Below, piece by piece: positions 36,965 through 47,262 of a stretch of 64,000 bases of DNA. The DNA lies in the NCBI RefSeq assembly GCF_000721705.1, contig NZ_JOJL01000008.1, positions 124,001-188,000 on the forward strand. Direction: 5' to 3'. This DNA is from Actinoplanes subtropicus (GTDB lineage: Bacteria; Actinomycetota; Actinomycetes; Mycobacteriales; Micromonosporaceae). A program made the translations under genes and the position numbers. Numbering within the stretch: position 1 is the first letter of the stretch; each line of letters begins with the position of its first letter. Under the pieces are notes generated by a model, which saw only the letters and a list, made by a program, of their open reading frames with translations, was not told the origin of the DNA and ran no database searches.

Positions 36965-37914
36965 GTCCGCCGGTGGTCTTGACGATTGCTGGGTCGGACT
37001 CCGGTGGGGGTGCGGGGATTCAGGCCGACCTCAAGACGTTTGCGGCGCTGGGGGCCTATGGGACCTCGGTAATCACGGCGATCACGGCGCAGAACACGCT
37101 CGGTGTCACCGCCATTCATCCGGTGCCGATCGACATCGTGGCGGCGCAGCTGGATGCGGTGCTGGCCGACTTCGAGGTGGCGGCGGTGAAGGTCGGGATG
37201 ATCGGGGACCGGGCCGTCGCGGAGCTCATCCGGGAACGTGGGGATCGGCTGGCCAACCTGGTCGTGGATCCGGTGCTGGTGGCCACCTCGGGAGCGCGGC
37301 TGGGTGCCGCCGCGTCGGTTGCGCCGCTCCTGGCGTACGGCAAGAGCATTTTGACGCCGAATCGGGCGGAAGCCGCGGCGCTCAGCGGACGTCCCGTGGA
37401 GACCCCGGAGGACATGGTGGCGGCGGCTATGCAGCTCGCCGCGGGCCGGAACGAGGGCGGCCAGCGCGACCGGGCCGGCCTGCATGACGGCGACGGCGTG
37501 CGTGACGGCGGTGGCCTGCGTGACAGGGGCGGCGCGCGTGACGAGCGCGACCTGCGTGACAGCGGCGGCGCACGTGACGAGCGCGACCTGCGTGATGGGG
37601 GTGGGGCGCGTGACGAGCGCGACCTGCGCGCTGGGGGTGGGGCGCGGGCGGTGGTGGTGACCGGCAGTGAGCTGGCGGTCGACGTGCTGTGGCATGACGG
37701 GGAGACCGCCCTGCTGCGTGGCGAACCCGTGGACACCAGGAACAACCACGGGTCGGGGTGCACCTTTTCGGCGGCGCTTGCGGTGCGGCTGGCGTTCGGC
37801 GATTCGGTGCCGGAGGCGGTTTCGGCTGCCAAGAAATATGTGACGAGTGCGCTGCGGGGTGGTCGTGACTGGCGGCTGGGGGCCGGGCCCGGGCCGTTGA
37901 ACCACTTCGCCTGA
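36961..37914 (+). CDS. thiD: HMP/HMP-phosphate kinase ThiD with internal repeat insertion
   Basis: ThiD phosphorylates hydroxymethylpyrimidine to HMP-PP, the partner of HET-P for ThiE. TIAGSDSGGGAGIQADLKTF at the start, GMIGD, LTPNRAEAAALSG and the C-terminal HGSGCTFSAALA with Cys267 are all typical. At 317 residues it is about 50 longer than usual. Residues about 165-228 are an Arg/Asp/Gly-rich insertion built of 12-residue repeats (GGARDERDLRDS). It sits where normal ThiD has a short surface helix before the ARAVVVTG strand. Core motifs are all kept, so the enzyme may be active. Confidence 0.93.
37528..37635 (+). repeat. 36-bp tandem repeat, 3 units, inside thiD
   Basis: Three consecutive 36-bp units encode GGARDERDLRDS, GGARDERDLRDG and GGARDERDLRAG. 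More degenerate RDGGGLRDRG-like units precede them from about 37470, and GGGAR follows. Confidence 0.93.
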
Positions 37915-37939
37915 TCACGGCTGAGGCCCGGGCGGGGGA

Positions 37940-37968
37940 TTCGTGCTGCCGTCGGACGTCCGTTATAT
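37940..37968 (+). promoter_or_regulatory. Possible promoter before thiC
   Basis: TTCGTG (37940-37945) and TTATAT (37963-37968) are spaced by 17 bases in the 72-bp thiD-thiC gap. The TTATATACC stretch is AT-rich against the GC-rich surroundings. A secondary promoter for thiC is possible; the gene could also be read from the riboswitch promoter. Confidence 0.3.
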
Positions 37969-37977
37969 ACCGATTAG

Positions 37978-39526
<1,549 letters not shown>

Positions 39527-39534
39527 CGCCAAGA

Positions 39535-39975
39535 TCAGAGCTGGTAGAACGTGACGTAGTGGTCGGGGGTGAACCAGGTCTCCTTGGTGGACCGGTTCAC
39601 CACGATCCGGTACGCGTCGCGCGAGGCGCCCTTGGCCCGCGAATAGACGTCGTACTCGTTGTAGCTCGCCCCCGAGGGCAGCTCGCCCTCCCGGTTCTGG
39701 AAGGTGCCGCCGGTGTAGTTGTACTGGCCGTACGGCCACTTGTACCACCCGGAGCCGAGCGGCCAGCCGAGCGAGGCCCAGCCGGTGCGCGCCGTCCGGG
39801 CCGCGGAGCAGCGCGCGACGGTGCAGCTGGAGATCACCGAGGCATGGGCGGCGTCGGTGTGCGTCGGCGCTATCACGGCCGGCGCGACGAGGCCGGTGCC
39901 GGCGATGCCGAGGACGAGGGCGAGGCCGGCGAGGAACCGGCCGAGGCGGGTGCGGGGTTGCCGGTCAACGATCAT
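39535..39975 (-). CDS. Secreted guanyl-specific ribonuclease (RNase Sa/T1 family)
   Basis: A 146-residue secreted protein: basic N-terminus, hydrophobic helix (about 14-35) and a probable signal cleavage after AHA (about 45). The mature part matches microbial guanyl RNases of the RNase Sa type: FQNREGELP, NEYDVYS, TPDHYVTF. The catalytic set of RNase Sa (Glu54, Arg65, Arg69, His85) corresponds to Glu107, Arg119, Arg123 and His139. Two cysteines (51 and 56) lie near the mature start. GGAG lies 8 bases before the ATG. No barstar-like inhibitor gene is seen next to it, which is normal for exported enzymes. Confidence 0.88.
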   Translation of the reverse strand: MIVDRQPRTRLGRFLAGLALVLGIAGTGLVAPAVIAPTHTDAAHASVISSCTVARCSAARTARTGWASLGWPLGSGWYKWPYGQYNYTGGTFQNREGELPSGASYNEYDVYSRAKGASRDAYRIVVNRSTKETWFTPDHYVTFYQL

Positions 39976-40075
39976 GATCGGACTCCGATGCCGATAGGGG
40001 GTCGGACCAACCCATCCTCGGCCGCGGAACCTACCCGCCGGTACATCCCCGACGGGTCATTCCATGTATGTTCGT

Positions 40076-41290
40076 CTATCCGTTACCCAGGCCGCTGACC
40101 CAGTCGGCCACGCTGTCGGCCTGCTGTTGTTGCTGGTTGGGCTGCTGCCGGGAGCCTCGGGGGCTCTTGGCGCGGCCGCGCGCCGTCGGCTGTTGCGGGA
40201 CGGGCGGCGGCTGCGGAACCGCTTGCTGGGGAACCGCCTGCTGGGGAACTGGCGGCTGCTGCTGCTGCGGGGTGAAGCCGTCGAAGGAGGGCAGGTCCTT
40301 CATCGAGAAGACGCCGGTGTCCGACGGGCGGAGCTGCTCCTCGGGGCGCTGCGCGGCGGTGGCCGCGGCCCGGGCGATCGCCGACTCCGGCTGGGCGTCA
40401 CGCTTCGGGAGCGGCGGGCGGTTCGGGCTCGGCGCGGCCGGCGGGTGGGCCGCCGGGGAGCGGCGCAGCACGGCCGCCAGCACCGAGCCGAGCACGCCGG
40501 CGCCGGCCGAGGTCATCGCCGCCCAGTACGGGACCGCCTGCCACTGGTCGTCGGCCGAGCCCGGGCCGGCGATCAGGTAGGCCATCGTGAGCAGGGCCGG
40601 GCCGCCCAGGCCGGCCAGCGCGATGGTCAGCGTCGACAGGCCGCGGCGGCGGGCCGACCAGCCGACCGCGACGCCGGCGATCAGCGCCAGGGCGGGCATG
40701 GTGAAGAGCGCGGTCCGCTTGGTGGCGTCGGCGGAGAGAAAATCGGCGTCGAGCACGCCCAGGCGTACGGACGGAAGGATTTTGCCCGGAGCCAGACCCG
40801 GCGCCACCGAGACCAGCGCGATCACCCACACCGCTATGCCCACGGCGCAGAAGTTCCATCGGGCCGTCGCCCGGCTCAGCGCCGCGTAGGCGGCGAAGAT
40901 GCCGGCCGCGGCGCCCAGCGCGGCACAGATGCCGATCACCAGGACCGGCTGGACCCCGTCGACATGCGTGCTGCGGGCCGGCTGCATGGTCAGCGGCACG
41001 ACCACCGCCGCGCCGACGGCCGCGGCCACCGAGGTGGCCAGCCGGGTGCCGGCGCCGGACCCCTTGGGCAGGTGGCGCCGGGCGGCCATGCCGCCGACCA
41101 CCGCCGCGGTCATCGCGAACCAGGCGACCCAGGCCAGTTGGGCGGTCCAATGGTCACGCATGGTGATGTCAAGAGCGCGGGTGAGCACCACGACGCCGAG
41201 GCCGTATGCCAGCCCGAGCTGGCTGGCGCCGGCCAGCGCGGCAACGCCGAGCGCGACTCCCAACAGTTTGGCCGAGGTCCGGAAAGCCAT
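40076..41290 (-). CDS. Multi-pass membrane protein with Gln/Pro-rich tail
   Basis: This is a 404-residue protein with about eight hydrophobic helices in the first 280 residues and a long cytoplasmic tail (about 285-404) rich in Pro, Gln and Ala (QQQQPPVPQQAVPQQAV). ATG 41290 is chosen because TAACGT (reverse strand, 41298-41303) is exactly 7 bases upstream; a GTG at 41323 is possible but less fitting. No known family is recognised. It lies downstream of, and in the same direction as, the binding lipoprotein gene, with an 86-bp gap. Confidence 0.78.
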   Translation of the reverse strand: MAFRTSAKLLGVALGVAALAGASQLGLAYGLGVVVLTRALDITMRDHWTAQLAWVAWFAMTAAVVGGMAARRHLPKGSGAGTRLATSVAAAVGAAVVVPLTMQPARSTHVDGVQPVLVIGICAALGAAAGIFAAYAALSRATARWNFCAVGIAVWVIALVSVAPGLAPGKILPSVRLGVLDADFLSADATKRTALFTMPALALIAGVAVGWSARRRGLSTLTIALAGLGGPALLTMAYLIAGPGSADDQWQAVPYWAAMTSAGAGVLGSVLAAVLRRSPAAHPPAAPSPNRPPLPKRDAQPESAIARAAATAAQRPEEQLRPSDTGVFSMKDLPSFDGFTPQQQQPPVPQQAVPQQAVPQPPPVPQQPTARGRAKSPRGSRQQPNQQQQQADSVADWVSGLGNG

Positions 41291-41376
41291 GCCGCGCACG
41301 TTACGGAATGGGGGCCCCGCCACGCCACTCCACGTTCGGTTCTTAAGAAAGCTTTTGGAGGCTAACGCTTCGTAAT

Positions 41377-42540
41377 CTAGGACGCGAGTCGCCAGCGGCC
41401 GGCCCGCGCCACCAGCAGAGTCAGCGCCTGCGGCATGAGCCCGGAGTGGTTGGCCGGGGTGAGCCGGATCGGTCCGGAGATCCCGTCGATCTGCGAGGTC
41501 TCCAGGATCGCCCGGATCTGATCGTGGTTGTTACCCACCCGGGCGACGGCCGCGGCGATCAGGTCGACCGCGTCGGCCGCGAACGAGGCGACCCCGGAGT
41601 AGCTGCCGTAACGCGAGATGTAGTCGCGGAACCACTGCTTGCGGGCGGCCTTGGCCGGGGTGGTGGCGATGACGTCGTCGATCGCGAGGATCTGGGTGAA
41701 CACCATGGTGGCGTTGTCGGTGGCCGCGGCCGACGCCTTGGGGATGAACATGTCGCTCGCGGCGGCCGCGTCGAAGTAGAGGTGGCCGGTGAAATTGGCC
41801 GCCTTGGCGCTGGTGGCGGCGAGCGCGGCCTGGTCCGGCCCGGTCAGCACGAGCAGCGCGGCCGGTTTGGCGTCGACGAGCGTGCTGACCGCCTGGCTGA
41901 CGTCGGTGGCCGTCGGCTTCACCGAGCGGGAGAGGGTCAGCGGGATGTGCGCCTTGCTCAGCTCGGCGGTCAGCGCGGCCTGGCCGCCCCGGCCGTACAG
42001 GTCGTCGGAGTAGAGGATCGCGACGTTCGGCACCTTGGCCCGGGTCAGCTCGGTCACCATCGTGGCGGCGCTGTCGGCCGAGTTCGGGCCGAGCTTGAAG
42101 ACGTACTGCCGGTCGGTGACCGGCTGGGCGACCTCGTCCGCGGCGGCCAGCGCGATGGTCGGGATCTTCTTGCCGCCGATCGTCCGGGCGGCCTCGACGA
42201 CGCAGTCGTCGCACGAGCCCATCACCACCGCGGCCACCGTCGGGTCGTCGGCGAAGGCGTTGATGTTGCGCAGCGAGGTCGCCGCGTCGGAACGGTTGTC
42301 CTGGGTACGCAGGACAAGCTTCCGGTTGCCCAGCTTGCCGGACGCGTTCTCCTGCTCGATCCGCAGTTGCAGGGCTCGACCGTACGCGATATCCACCGTG
42401 GACGAATTGTCCAGGTCGGCGCCGATCACGATGGTGTCACCACCGCCCGAGGCCCCGTTGTGCGAAGTGCAGCCGGTCAACCCGGCGAGCAGTAGCGTCG
42501 AGGCCACGACGGATGCCGTGGCGAGGCGGGGGAGCCTCAC
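41377..42540 (-). CDS. Branched-chain amino-acid-type binding lipoprotein
   Basis: This is a 387-residue extracytoplasmic ligand-binding protein of the Leu/Ile/Val-binding (Peripla_BP_6) family. GTG 42540 lies 7 bases behind a perfect AGGAGG. The lipobox LTGC places the lipidated Cys at 24. Typical features are IVIGADLDNSSTVDIAYG, the VVMGSCDDCVVEAARTI block in place of the usual substrate-side loop, and NVAILYSDDLYGRGG. No permease or ATPase gene is next to it. The divergent conservon suggests a possible sensing role, which is inference. Confidence 0.87.
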   Translation of the reverse strand: MRLPRLATASVVASTLLLAGLTGCTSHNGASGGGDTIVIGADLDNSSTVDIAYGRALQLRIEQENASGKLGNRKLVLRTQDNRSDAATSLRNINAFADDPTVAAVVMGSCDDCVVEAARTIGGKKIPTIALAAADEVAQPVTDRQYVFKLGPNSADSAATMVTELTRAKVPNVAILYSDDLYGRGGQAALTAELSKAHIPLTLSRSVKPTATDVSQAVSTLVDAKPAALLVLTGPDQAALAATSAKAANFTGHLYFDAAAASDMFIPKASAAATDNATMVFTQILAIDDVIATTPAKAARKQWFRDYISRYGSYSGVASFAADAVDLIAAAVARVGNNHDQIRAILETSQIDGISGPIRLTPANHSGLMPQALTLLVARAGRWRLAS

Positions 42541-42963
42541 TGCGGTGCCTCCTCGGGGGCGGAAAGCGGGGCGGAAAGCGGTACACCGGCGGCAACGGTG
42601 ACCGGCCGCGGGCGGGCCGACACGGACACGATGTCCGTCCGATCGCGCCAAACCTTGCCAACGTGAAGGCGGCTGGTCAAGCGGGTGCCGGATCGACGTT
42701 CCGAGACGACCGTCTCACATATTGGTTGGAATCTTGACACAGTTCCGTAACCGGAAAATTACGTTCGGTACCTGCTCGGACATTCGTGCACGTCAAAGCG
42801 CTGAGCGTGTCGAATGTGGAACCGAAAGTGTAGTTACTGATCGGACAACAAGTTTGTTTCCGGGCGCACCGAGGCTTCCCAAACACCAACAGTCTCTGAT
42901 GAAATCGCCGGGCTGCAGCCTCAGGCGGCCGAAGAGACACGGGGATGGCACGGAGGAGAAGTC
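42541..42963. promoter_or_regulatory. Divergent intergenic region, binding lipoprotein / cvnA
   Basis: This 423-bp gap is clearly less GC-rich than its flanks, mainly from 42715 to 42865. It holds a perfect -35 box TTGACA (42734-42739); a matching -10 is not obvious (AATTAC at 42757 with a 17-base spacer is the best). The cvnA ribosome site CGGAGGAGAAG ends the region. No coding sequence is convincing here. It probably holds the promoters of both divergent genes. Confidence 0.45.
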
Positions 42964-45858
42964 GTGAGCACCGGATCTTCGACCCAGGTGACACGTCGCG
43001 GTGTCTTCCCGCGGCTGCGGGACGCGAGGATCCGCGCCAAGCTGGCTCTCATCCTGTTCGTCCCGCTCGCCGCCGTCATCGTGCTCGCGACCGCTCGCCT
43101 CGTCGACGTCAGCGGGCAGGCCACCGAGGCCGGCCAGGTGCAGAAACTCACCGAGCTCGGCACCGACGTCTCCTCGCTCACCCAGCTCCTGCACGGCGAG
43201 CGGATGCAGGCCGCCGCCTTCCTCGCCGCGGCGAACGGACCGTCCAAGGGGTACGACGACGCGGTCAAGGCCACCGACGCTGGGATCGCCGCCTACCGGA
43301 CCCATCGGCAAGCCCTCGAAGATCCGCCGGTCGCGGTGCAGACCCGGCTCGTCCAGATCGACGACAACCTCAACACTTTGGACACCACCCGCAACGCGGT
43401 CAGCAAGCGGGACGGGATCAGCGTGGCCGAGACCATGTCCCGGTACGGCGTGGTGCTCGACGACTTGCTCGGCTACGGCGATGCGGTCAGTCAGTTCGCC
43501 GGCGCCGACAAGGTCGGTGACAGCTTGCGGGCGACCAGCGCGTTCGCCAAGGCCAAGTCGGGCGCCGCCGAGCTCGAGGCGATCTCGTACTCGGCTCTGA
43601 TCTCCGGCGACCTCAGCGCCGAGCAGCGGTCCTCGTTCATCGCGGCGCAGACCAGCCAGCAGGAGGGCCTGCTCACCTTCGCGTCGTTCGCCACGCCCGC
43701 CCAGCAGTCCCTGGTGGACAACGTGGTCACCGGCGACGCGGTCAATCTCGCCGACACCGTCTCCATCCAGCTCGGCCGGGGCGTCGCCGTGCCGCCCACC
43801 GAGGTCACCAACACCTTCGGCGCGGTCGTCGACCTGATGCGCTGGGCCGAGCAGGAGCTCGAGAGCCAAAACCGCACGCTCGCCGCGGACCAGCGAGATG
43901 CGGTCGTACGCCAGGCCGCGCTCGAGGCCGCCCTCGTGCTGCTCGTGCTCGTCGTCGCGGTGGCCCTGGCCGTCATCCTGGCCCGGTCGCTCAACATGTC
44001 GCTGCGCCGCCTGCGGGAGGGCGCGCTGGCGGTGGCCAACCGCGACCTGCCGGACGCCGTGGCCCGGCTCCGCGACGCCCGCACCATGGGCGAGAGCGGC
44101 GCCGAGGAGATCATCGGCCAGTTGCGCGACCCGATCCGGCTCACCAACCGCGACGAGATCGGCCAGGTCGCCCAGGCGTTCAACGTGGTGCACCGGGAGG
44201 CGGTCCGGATCGCGGCCGAACAGGCGGCGCTGCGGACCACCGTCTCGGCGATGTTCCTCAACCTGGCCCGCCGCTCGCAGTCCCTGGTCGACCGGATGAT
44301 CGGCGAGCTGGACAGCATCGAGCGCACCGAGGAGGACCCGAAGCGCCTCGCCCGGCTCTTCGAGCTCGACCACCTCGCCACCCGGATGCGCCGCAACGAC
44401 GAGAACCTCCTGGTGCTGGCGGGCGCCGACTCCAGCGCCCCGCGCCGCGAGGACGCGCTGCTGGTGGACGCGCTGCGCGCCAGCCAGTCCGAGGTCGAGC
44501 TGTACAACCGGATCGAGTTCGGCACGGTCGACACCGACGTCGCCATCGCCGCGATCGCCGTCAACGACGTGGTCCGGCTGGTCGCCGAGCTGCTCGACAA
44601 CGCCACCCGGTTCTCCCCGCCGACCACCACGGTGGTCGCCGACGCCCGGCGCATCCGCGACTACGTGGTGATCCAGGTGGAGGACCGCGGCCTCGGCATG
44701 TCCGAGCAGCAGATGGACCAGCTGAACCGGCGGCTCGCCGAGACACCCGACGTGGACGTGGCCGCGTTCCGGCTGATGGGTCTGGCCGTGGTCAGCCGCC
44801 TCGCCAGCCGGTACGGCGTCCGGGTCGAGCTGCGCGCCAACATCGAGGGCGGCACCGTCGCCCAGGTCATCCTGCCCGGCAGCATCGTGGTGCTCCCGCA
44901 CCGCGGCGGCGGAGCGCTGCCCGGCTCGCCGCCGGCCCCCGAGCTCGGCGCCGCGCCCGGCGGCTGGTCCAGCGCGCGGGCGGCGACCGCCACCCTGCCG
45001 GCCATCTCCTCGTCCGAGCCCTGGCCGGCCCAGCCGGCTCAGCAGGCGCACCCGCAGCTGCCGGCCTTCCCCTCGCAGCGCCCGCCGGCGACCACCCCGA
45101 CGCCGGACCGGCCGCCGCTGCCCACCCGGGTGGCGAAGCCGGTCAGCGTGGAAGACACCCAGACGACGATGAACGGCTTCGTGTCGAGCCCGATGTCGCC
45201 GACCCCGGCGCCGGCCCAGCCGGACAACGGGAGCTGGGGCGCCGCGCTCGCGGCCATGCCGCCGGTGCCCGCGCCGCCCGAGGTCGCGCCGGCCGCGGAG
45301 CGCAACGAGTCGCCGATCTTCGTACAGATGCAGCAGAGCTGGTTCCGCAACCATGACCCGGCGGCCACGGAAGAGTGGGGGATGCCGACCGCCGGCTACG
45401 CACCACCGCCCAACTCTTCGGCCGGCAAGCCGGTGCAGCCCGCCTCGGCCCAAGTAGCCTCGGCCCCGGCCCCGGCAGCACCGGCCCCGGCAGCACCTCC
45501 GCCGCCTCCGCCACCCCCGGTCGCCGTGCCGGAGACGACCGAGCACAATGGATCATCGGTGCCGAAGCCGCGATCGGCGGCGGAGGACCGGTGGAGGACG
45601 GCGGCCGACGACGGGTGGAAGCGGGCGATGGCGGCGGCCGAACCCGTCGACGCCGGCACCACGCGGTCGGGCCTGCCCAAGCGCGTACCGCAGGCACAGC
45701 TCGTGCCGGGCGGCGTGCAGGCCGGCCCGCGCAACCAGAACCGTCGCAGCCCCGACGAGGTCCGTGGACTCCTGTCCGCGTACCACCGTGGTGTGCAACG
45801 AGGGCGGACGGACGGTACGGCCGAGAACGCCCTCCAGGCTAAGGAGACCGACCAGTGA
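42964..45858 (+). CDS. cvnA: Nitrate/nitrite-sensor-type histidine kinase (CvnA-like)
   Basis: This is a 964-residue membrane sensor kinase. TM1 is about 27-46. A helical extracytoplasmic NIT-type sensor domain (about 48-318) precedes TM2 (about 322-342), then HAMP. The phosphoacceptor-like helix contains LFELDHLATRMRRNDENLL. The ATPase domain has the N-box ELLDNATRF (Asn546) and DRGLGMS (Asp574). A Pro/Ala-rich disordered tail of about 320 residues follows. This layout is that of CvnA proteins, first gene of Streptomyces conservons. The stop overlaps cvnB by four bases. Confidence 0.9.
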   Translation: MSTGSSTQVTRRGVFPRLRDARIRAKLALILFVPLAAVIVLATARLVDVSGQATEAGQVQKLTELGTDVSSLTQLLHGERMQAAAFLAAANGPSKGYDDAVKATDAGIAAYRTHRQALEDPPVAVQTRLVQIDDNLNTLDTTRNAVSKRDGISVAETMSRYGVVLDDLLGYGDAVSQFAGADKVGDSLRATSAFAKAKSGAAELEAISYSALISGDLSAEQRSSFIAAQTSQQEGLLTFASFATPAQQSLVDNVVTGDAVNLADTVSIQLGRGVAVPPTEVTNTFGAVVDLMRWAEQELESQNRTLAADQRDAVVRQAALEAALVLLVLVVAVALAVILARSLNMSLRRLREGALAVANRDLPDAVARLRDARTMGESGAEEIIGQLRDPIRLTNRDEIGQVAQAFNVVHREAVRIAAEQAALRTTVSAMFLNLARRSQSLVDRMIGELDSIERTEEDPKRLARLFELDHLATRMRRNDENLLVLAGADSSAPRREDALLVDALRASQSEVELYNRIEFGTVDTDVAIAAIAVNDVVRLVAELLDNATRFSPPTTTVVADARRIRDYVVIQVEDRGLGMSEQQMDQLNRRLAETPDVDVAAFRLMGLAVVSRLASRYGVRVELRANIEGGTVAQVILPGSIVVLPHRGGGALPGSPPAPELGAAPGGWSSARAATATLPAISSSEPWPAQPAQQAHPQLPAFPSQRPPATTPTPDRPPLPTRVAKPVSVEDTQTTMNGFVSSPMSPTPAPAQPDNGSWGAALAAMPPVPAPPEVAPAAERNESPIFVQMQQSWFRNHDPAATEEWGMPTAGYAPPPNSSAGKPVQPASAQVASAPAPAAPAPAAPPPPPPPPVAVPETTEHNGSSVPKPRSAAEDRWRTAADDGWKRAMAAAEPVDAGTTRSGLPKRVPQAQLVPGGVQAGPRNQNRRSPDEVRGLLSAYHRGVQRGRTDGTAENALQAKETDQ

Positions 45859-46262
45859 CCAGGCCCCCCACCATGCATGACATGGGCTGGCTGCTCAACA
45901 ATTTCGCCAACAGCGTCGCCGGGATCGCGCACGTCGTGGCGGTGTCGGCCGACGGGCTGCTGCTCGCATCGTCGCGCGACCTGCCGGCGGACCGCGCCGA
46001 CCAGCTTGCCGCCATCGCCTCGGGCGTGGTGAGCCTCACCGAGGGCGCGTCCCGGATGTTCAACGCCGGCGCCGTCCAGCAGACGATCATCGAGATGGAA
46101 AGCGGCTACCTGTTCCTGATGTCCGTCAGCGACGGCTCGTCGATGGGTGTGCTGGCCGCCCGCAGCTGCGACGTCGGGCAGGTCGGCTACGAGATGGCGC
46201 TGCTGGTCGAGCGGGTCGGCGCCGCGCTCACCCCGGCCCCGCGTGAGGCCGTGAGCCATTAG
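45855..46262 (+). CDS. cvnB: Roadblock/LC7 domain protein (CvnB-like)
   Basis: This 135-residue roadblock/LC7 protein begins with DMGWLLNNFANSVAGIAHVVAVSADGLLLA and has SLTEGASRMFNAGAVQQTIIEME. In conservons it acts with the small GTPase CvnD as a regulator of nucleotide state. GTG 45855 overlaps the kinase stop by four bases. Confidence 0.92.
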   Translation: MTRPPTMHDMGWLLNNFANSVAGIAHVVAVSADGLLLASSRDLPADRADQLAAIASGVVSLTEGASRMFNAGAVQQTIIEMESGYLFLMSVSDGSSMGVLAARSCDVGQVGYEMALLVERVGAALTPAPREAVSH

Positions 46263-46294
46263 TCGGCGGCCGGCGGAGAGGGGGTGATCGCGTC

Positions 46295-46657
46295 ATGGGG
46301 CAGCCACAGGACCCACGGGGCAACCTGGTGCGCCCGTACGCGGTCACCCGCGGACGGACCGAGCCGCGCCGTGAGATTCCGATCGAGGCGGTCCTGGTAG
46401 CCAGCCAGGCAGCCGTGCAAGAGGCCCGGTTCGCCGGGCATGACAAGTACCGCATAGCGGTGCTCTGCGAGACGAAAGCGCAGTCCCTGGCCGAGCTCTC
46501 CGCCCTCACTCGGCTGCCGCTGGGTGTGGCCCGGGTGCTGGTCGCGGACATGGTCGCCGACGGACTGCTGTCGTTGCACAGCGCCGCTCCCAAGAAGGGC
46601 TTCACGGAGCGGATGGATCTGCTGGAAAGGGTGTTGAGTGGACTTCGCAAGCTCTGA
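46295..46657 (+). CDS. cvnC: DUF742 protein (CvnC-like)
   Basis: A 120-residue DUF742 protein with a winged-helix-like fold suggested by LAELSALTRLPLGVARVLVADMVADGLL. The N-terminal segment LVRPYAVTRGRTEP is the DUF742 hallmark. It is the third gene of the conservon. cvnD starts inside its last 20 bases. Confidence 0.9.
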   Translation: MGQPQDPRGNLVRPYAVTRGRTEPRREIPIEAVLVASQAAVQEARFAGHDKYRIAVLCETKAQSLAELSALTRLPLGVARVLVADMVADGLLSLHSAAPKKGFTERMDLLERVLSGLRKL

Positions 46658-47258
46658 GCGGGCGGGGGCGCAACCCAGGGAGATCACCTCCGCGAAGATC
46701 GTCATTGCCGGGGGCTTCGGCGTCGGCAAGACGACGCTCGTCGGTTCGGTCTCCGAGATCGAGCCCCTGACCACCGAGGCGTTGATGACCTCGGCCGGTC
46801 AGGGCGTCGACGACGCGTCCAAGGTGCCCGGCAAGGAGACCACCACGGTGGCGATGGACTTCGGCCGGATCACCATGGCCGAGGACCTGATCCTCTACCT
46901 CTTCGGTACCCCCGGGCAGACCCGCTTCTGGTTCATGTGGGACGAGCTCATCCGGGGCGCCGTGGGCGCCGCCGTGCTGGTCGACACGCGGCGGATCGCC
47001 GACGCGTTCGCGCCGCTCGACTACTTCGAGAACCGGCATCTGCCGTACATCGTGGCCTTGAACTGCTTCGACGGCGCGCCGCGCTACGAGCCGGACGAGG
47101 TACGCGAGGCGCTGGCCATCCCGCCGCACGTGCCGCTGGTGATGTGTGACGCCCGGCACCGGGACTCGGTGAAGGGGGTGCTCGTGCAGGTCGTCGAGCA
47201 CGCGATGGCCACCCTGGTGGCCGAGCAGAGTGGCGGCTATCCCGCCGTCGTCGGCTGA
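46638..47258 (+). CDS. cvnD: Ras-like small GTPase of conservon (CvnD-like)
   Basis: A 206-residue GTPase: G1 GGFGVGKTT (25-33), a G3-like FGTPGQTRF, and NCFD in place of the canonical NKxD (G4). This set is characteristic of the prokaryotic MglA/Rab-like CvnD group. It is thought to relay the signal from the CvnA kinase through CvnB. GTG 46638 lies within cvnC. The four genes form one tightly overlapped transcription unit. Confidence 0.92.
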   Translation: MDFASSERAGAQPREITSAKIVIAGGFGVGKTTLVGSVSEIEPLTTEALMTSAGQGVDDASKVPGKETTTVAMDFGRITMAEDLILYLFGTPGQTRFWFMWDELIRGAVGAAVLVDTRRIADAFAPLDYFENRHLPYIVALNCFDGAPRYEPDEVREALAIPPHVPLVMCDARHRDSVKGVLVQVVEHAMATLVAEQSGGYPAVVG

Positions 47259-47262
47259 CGGA

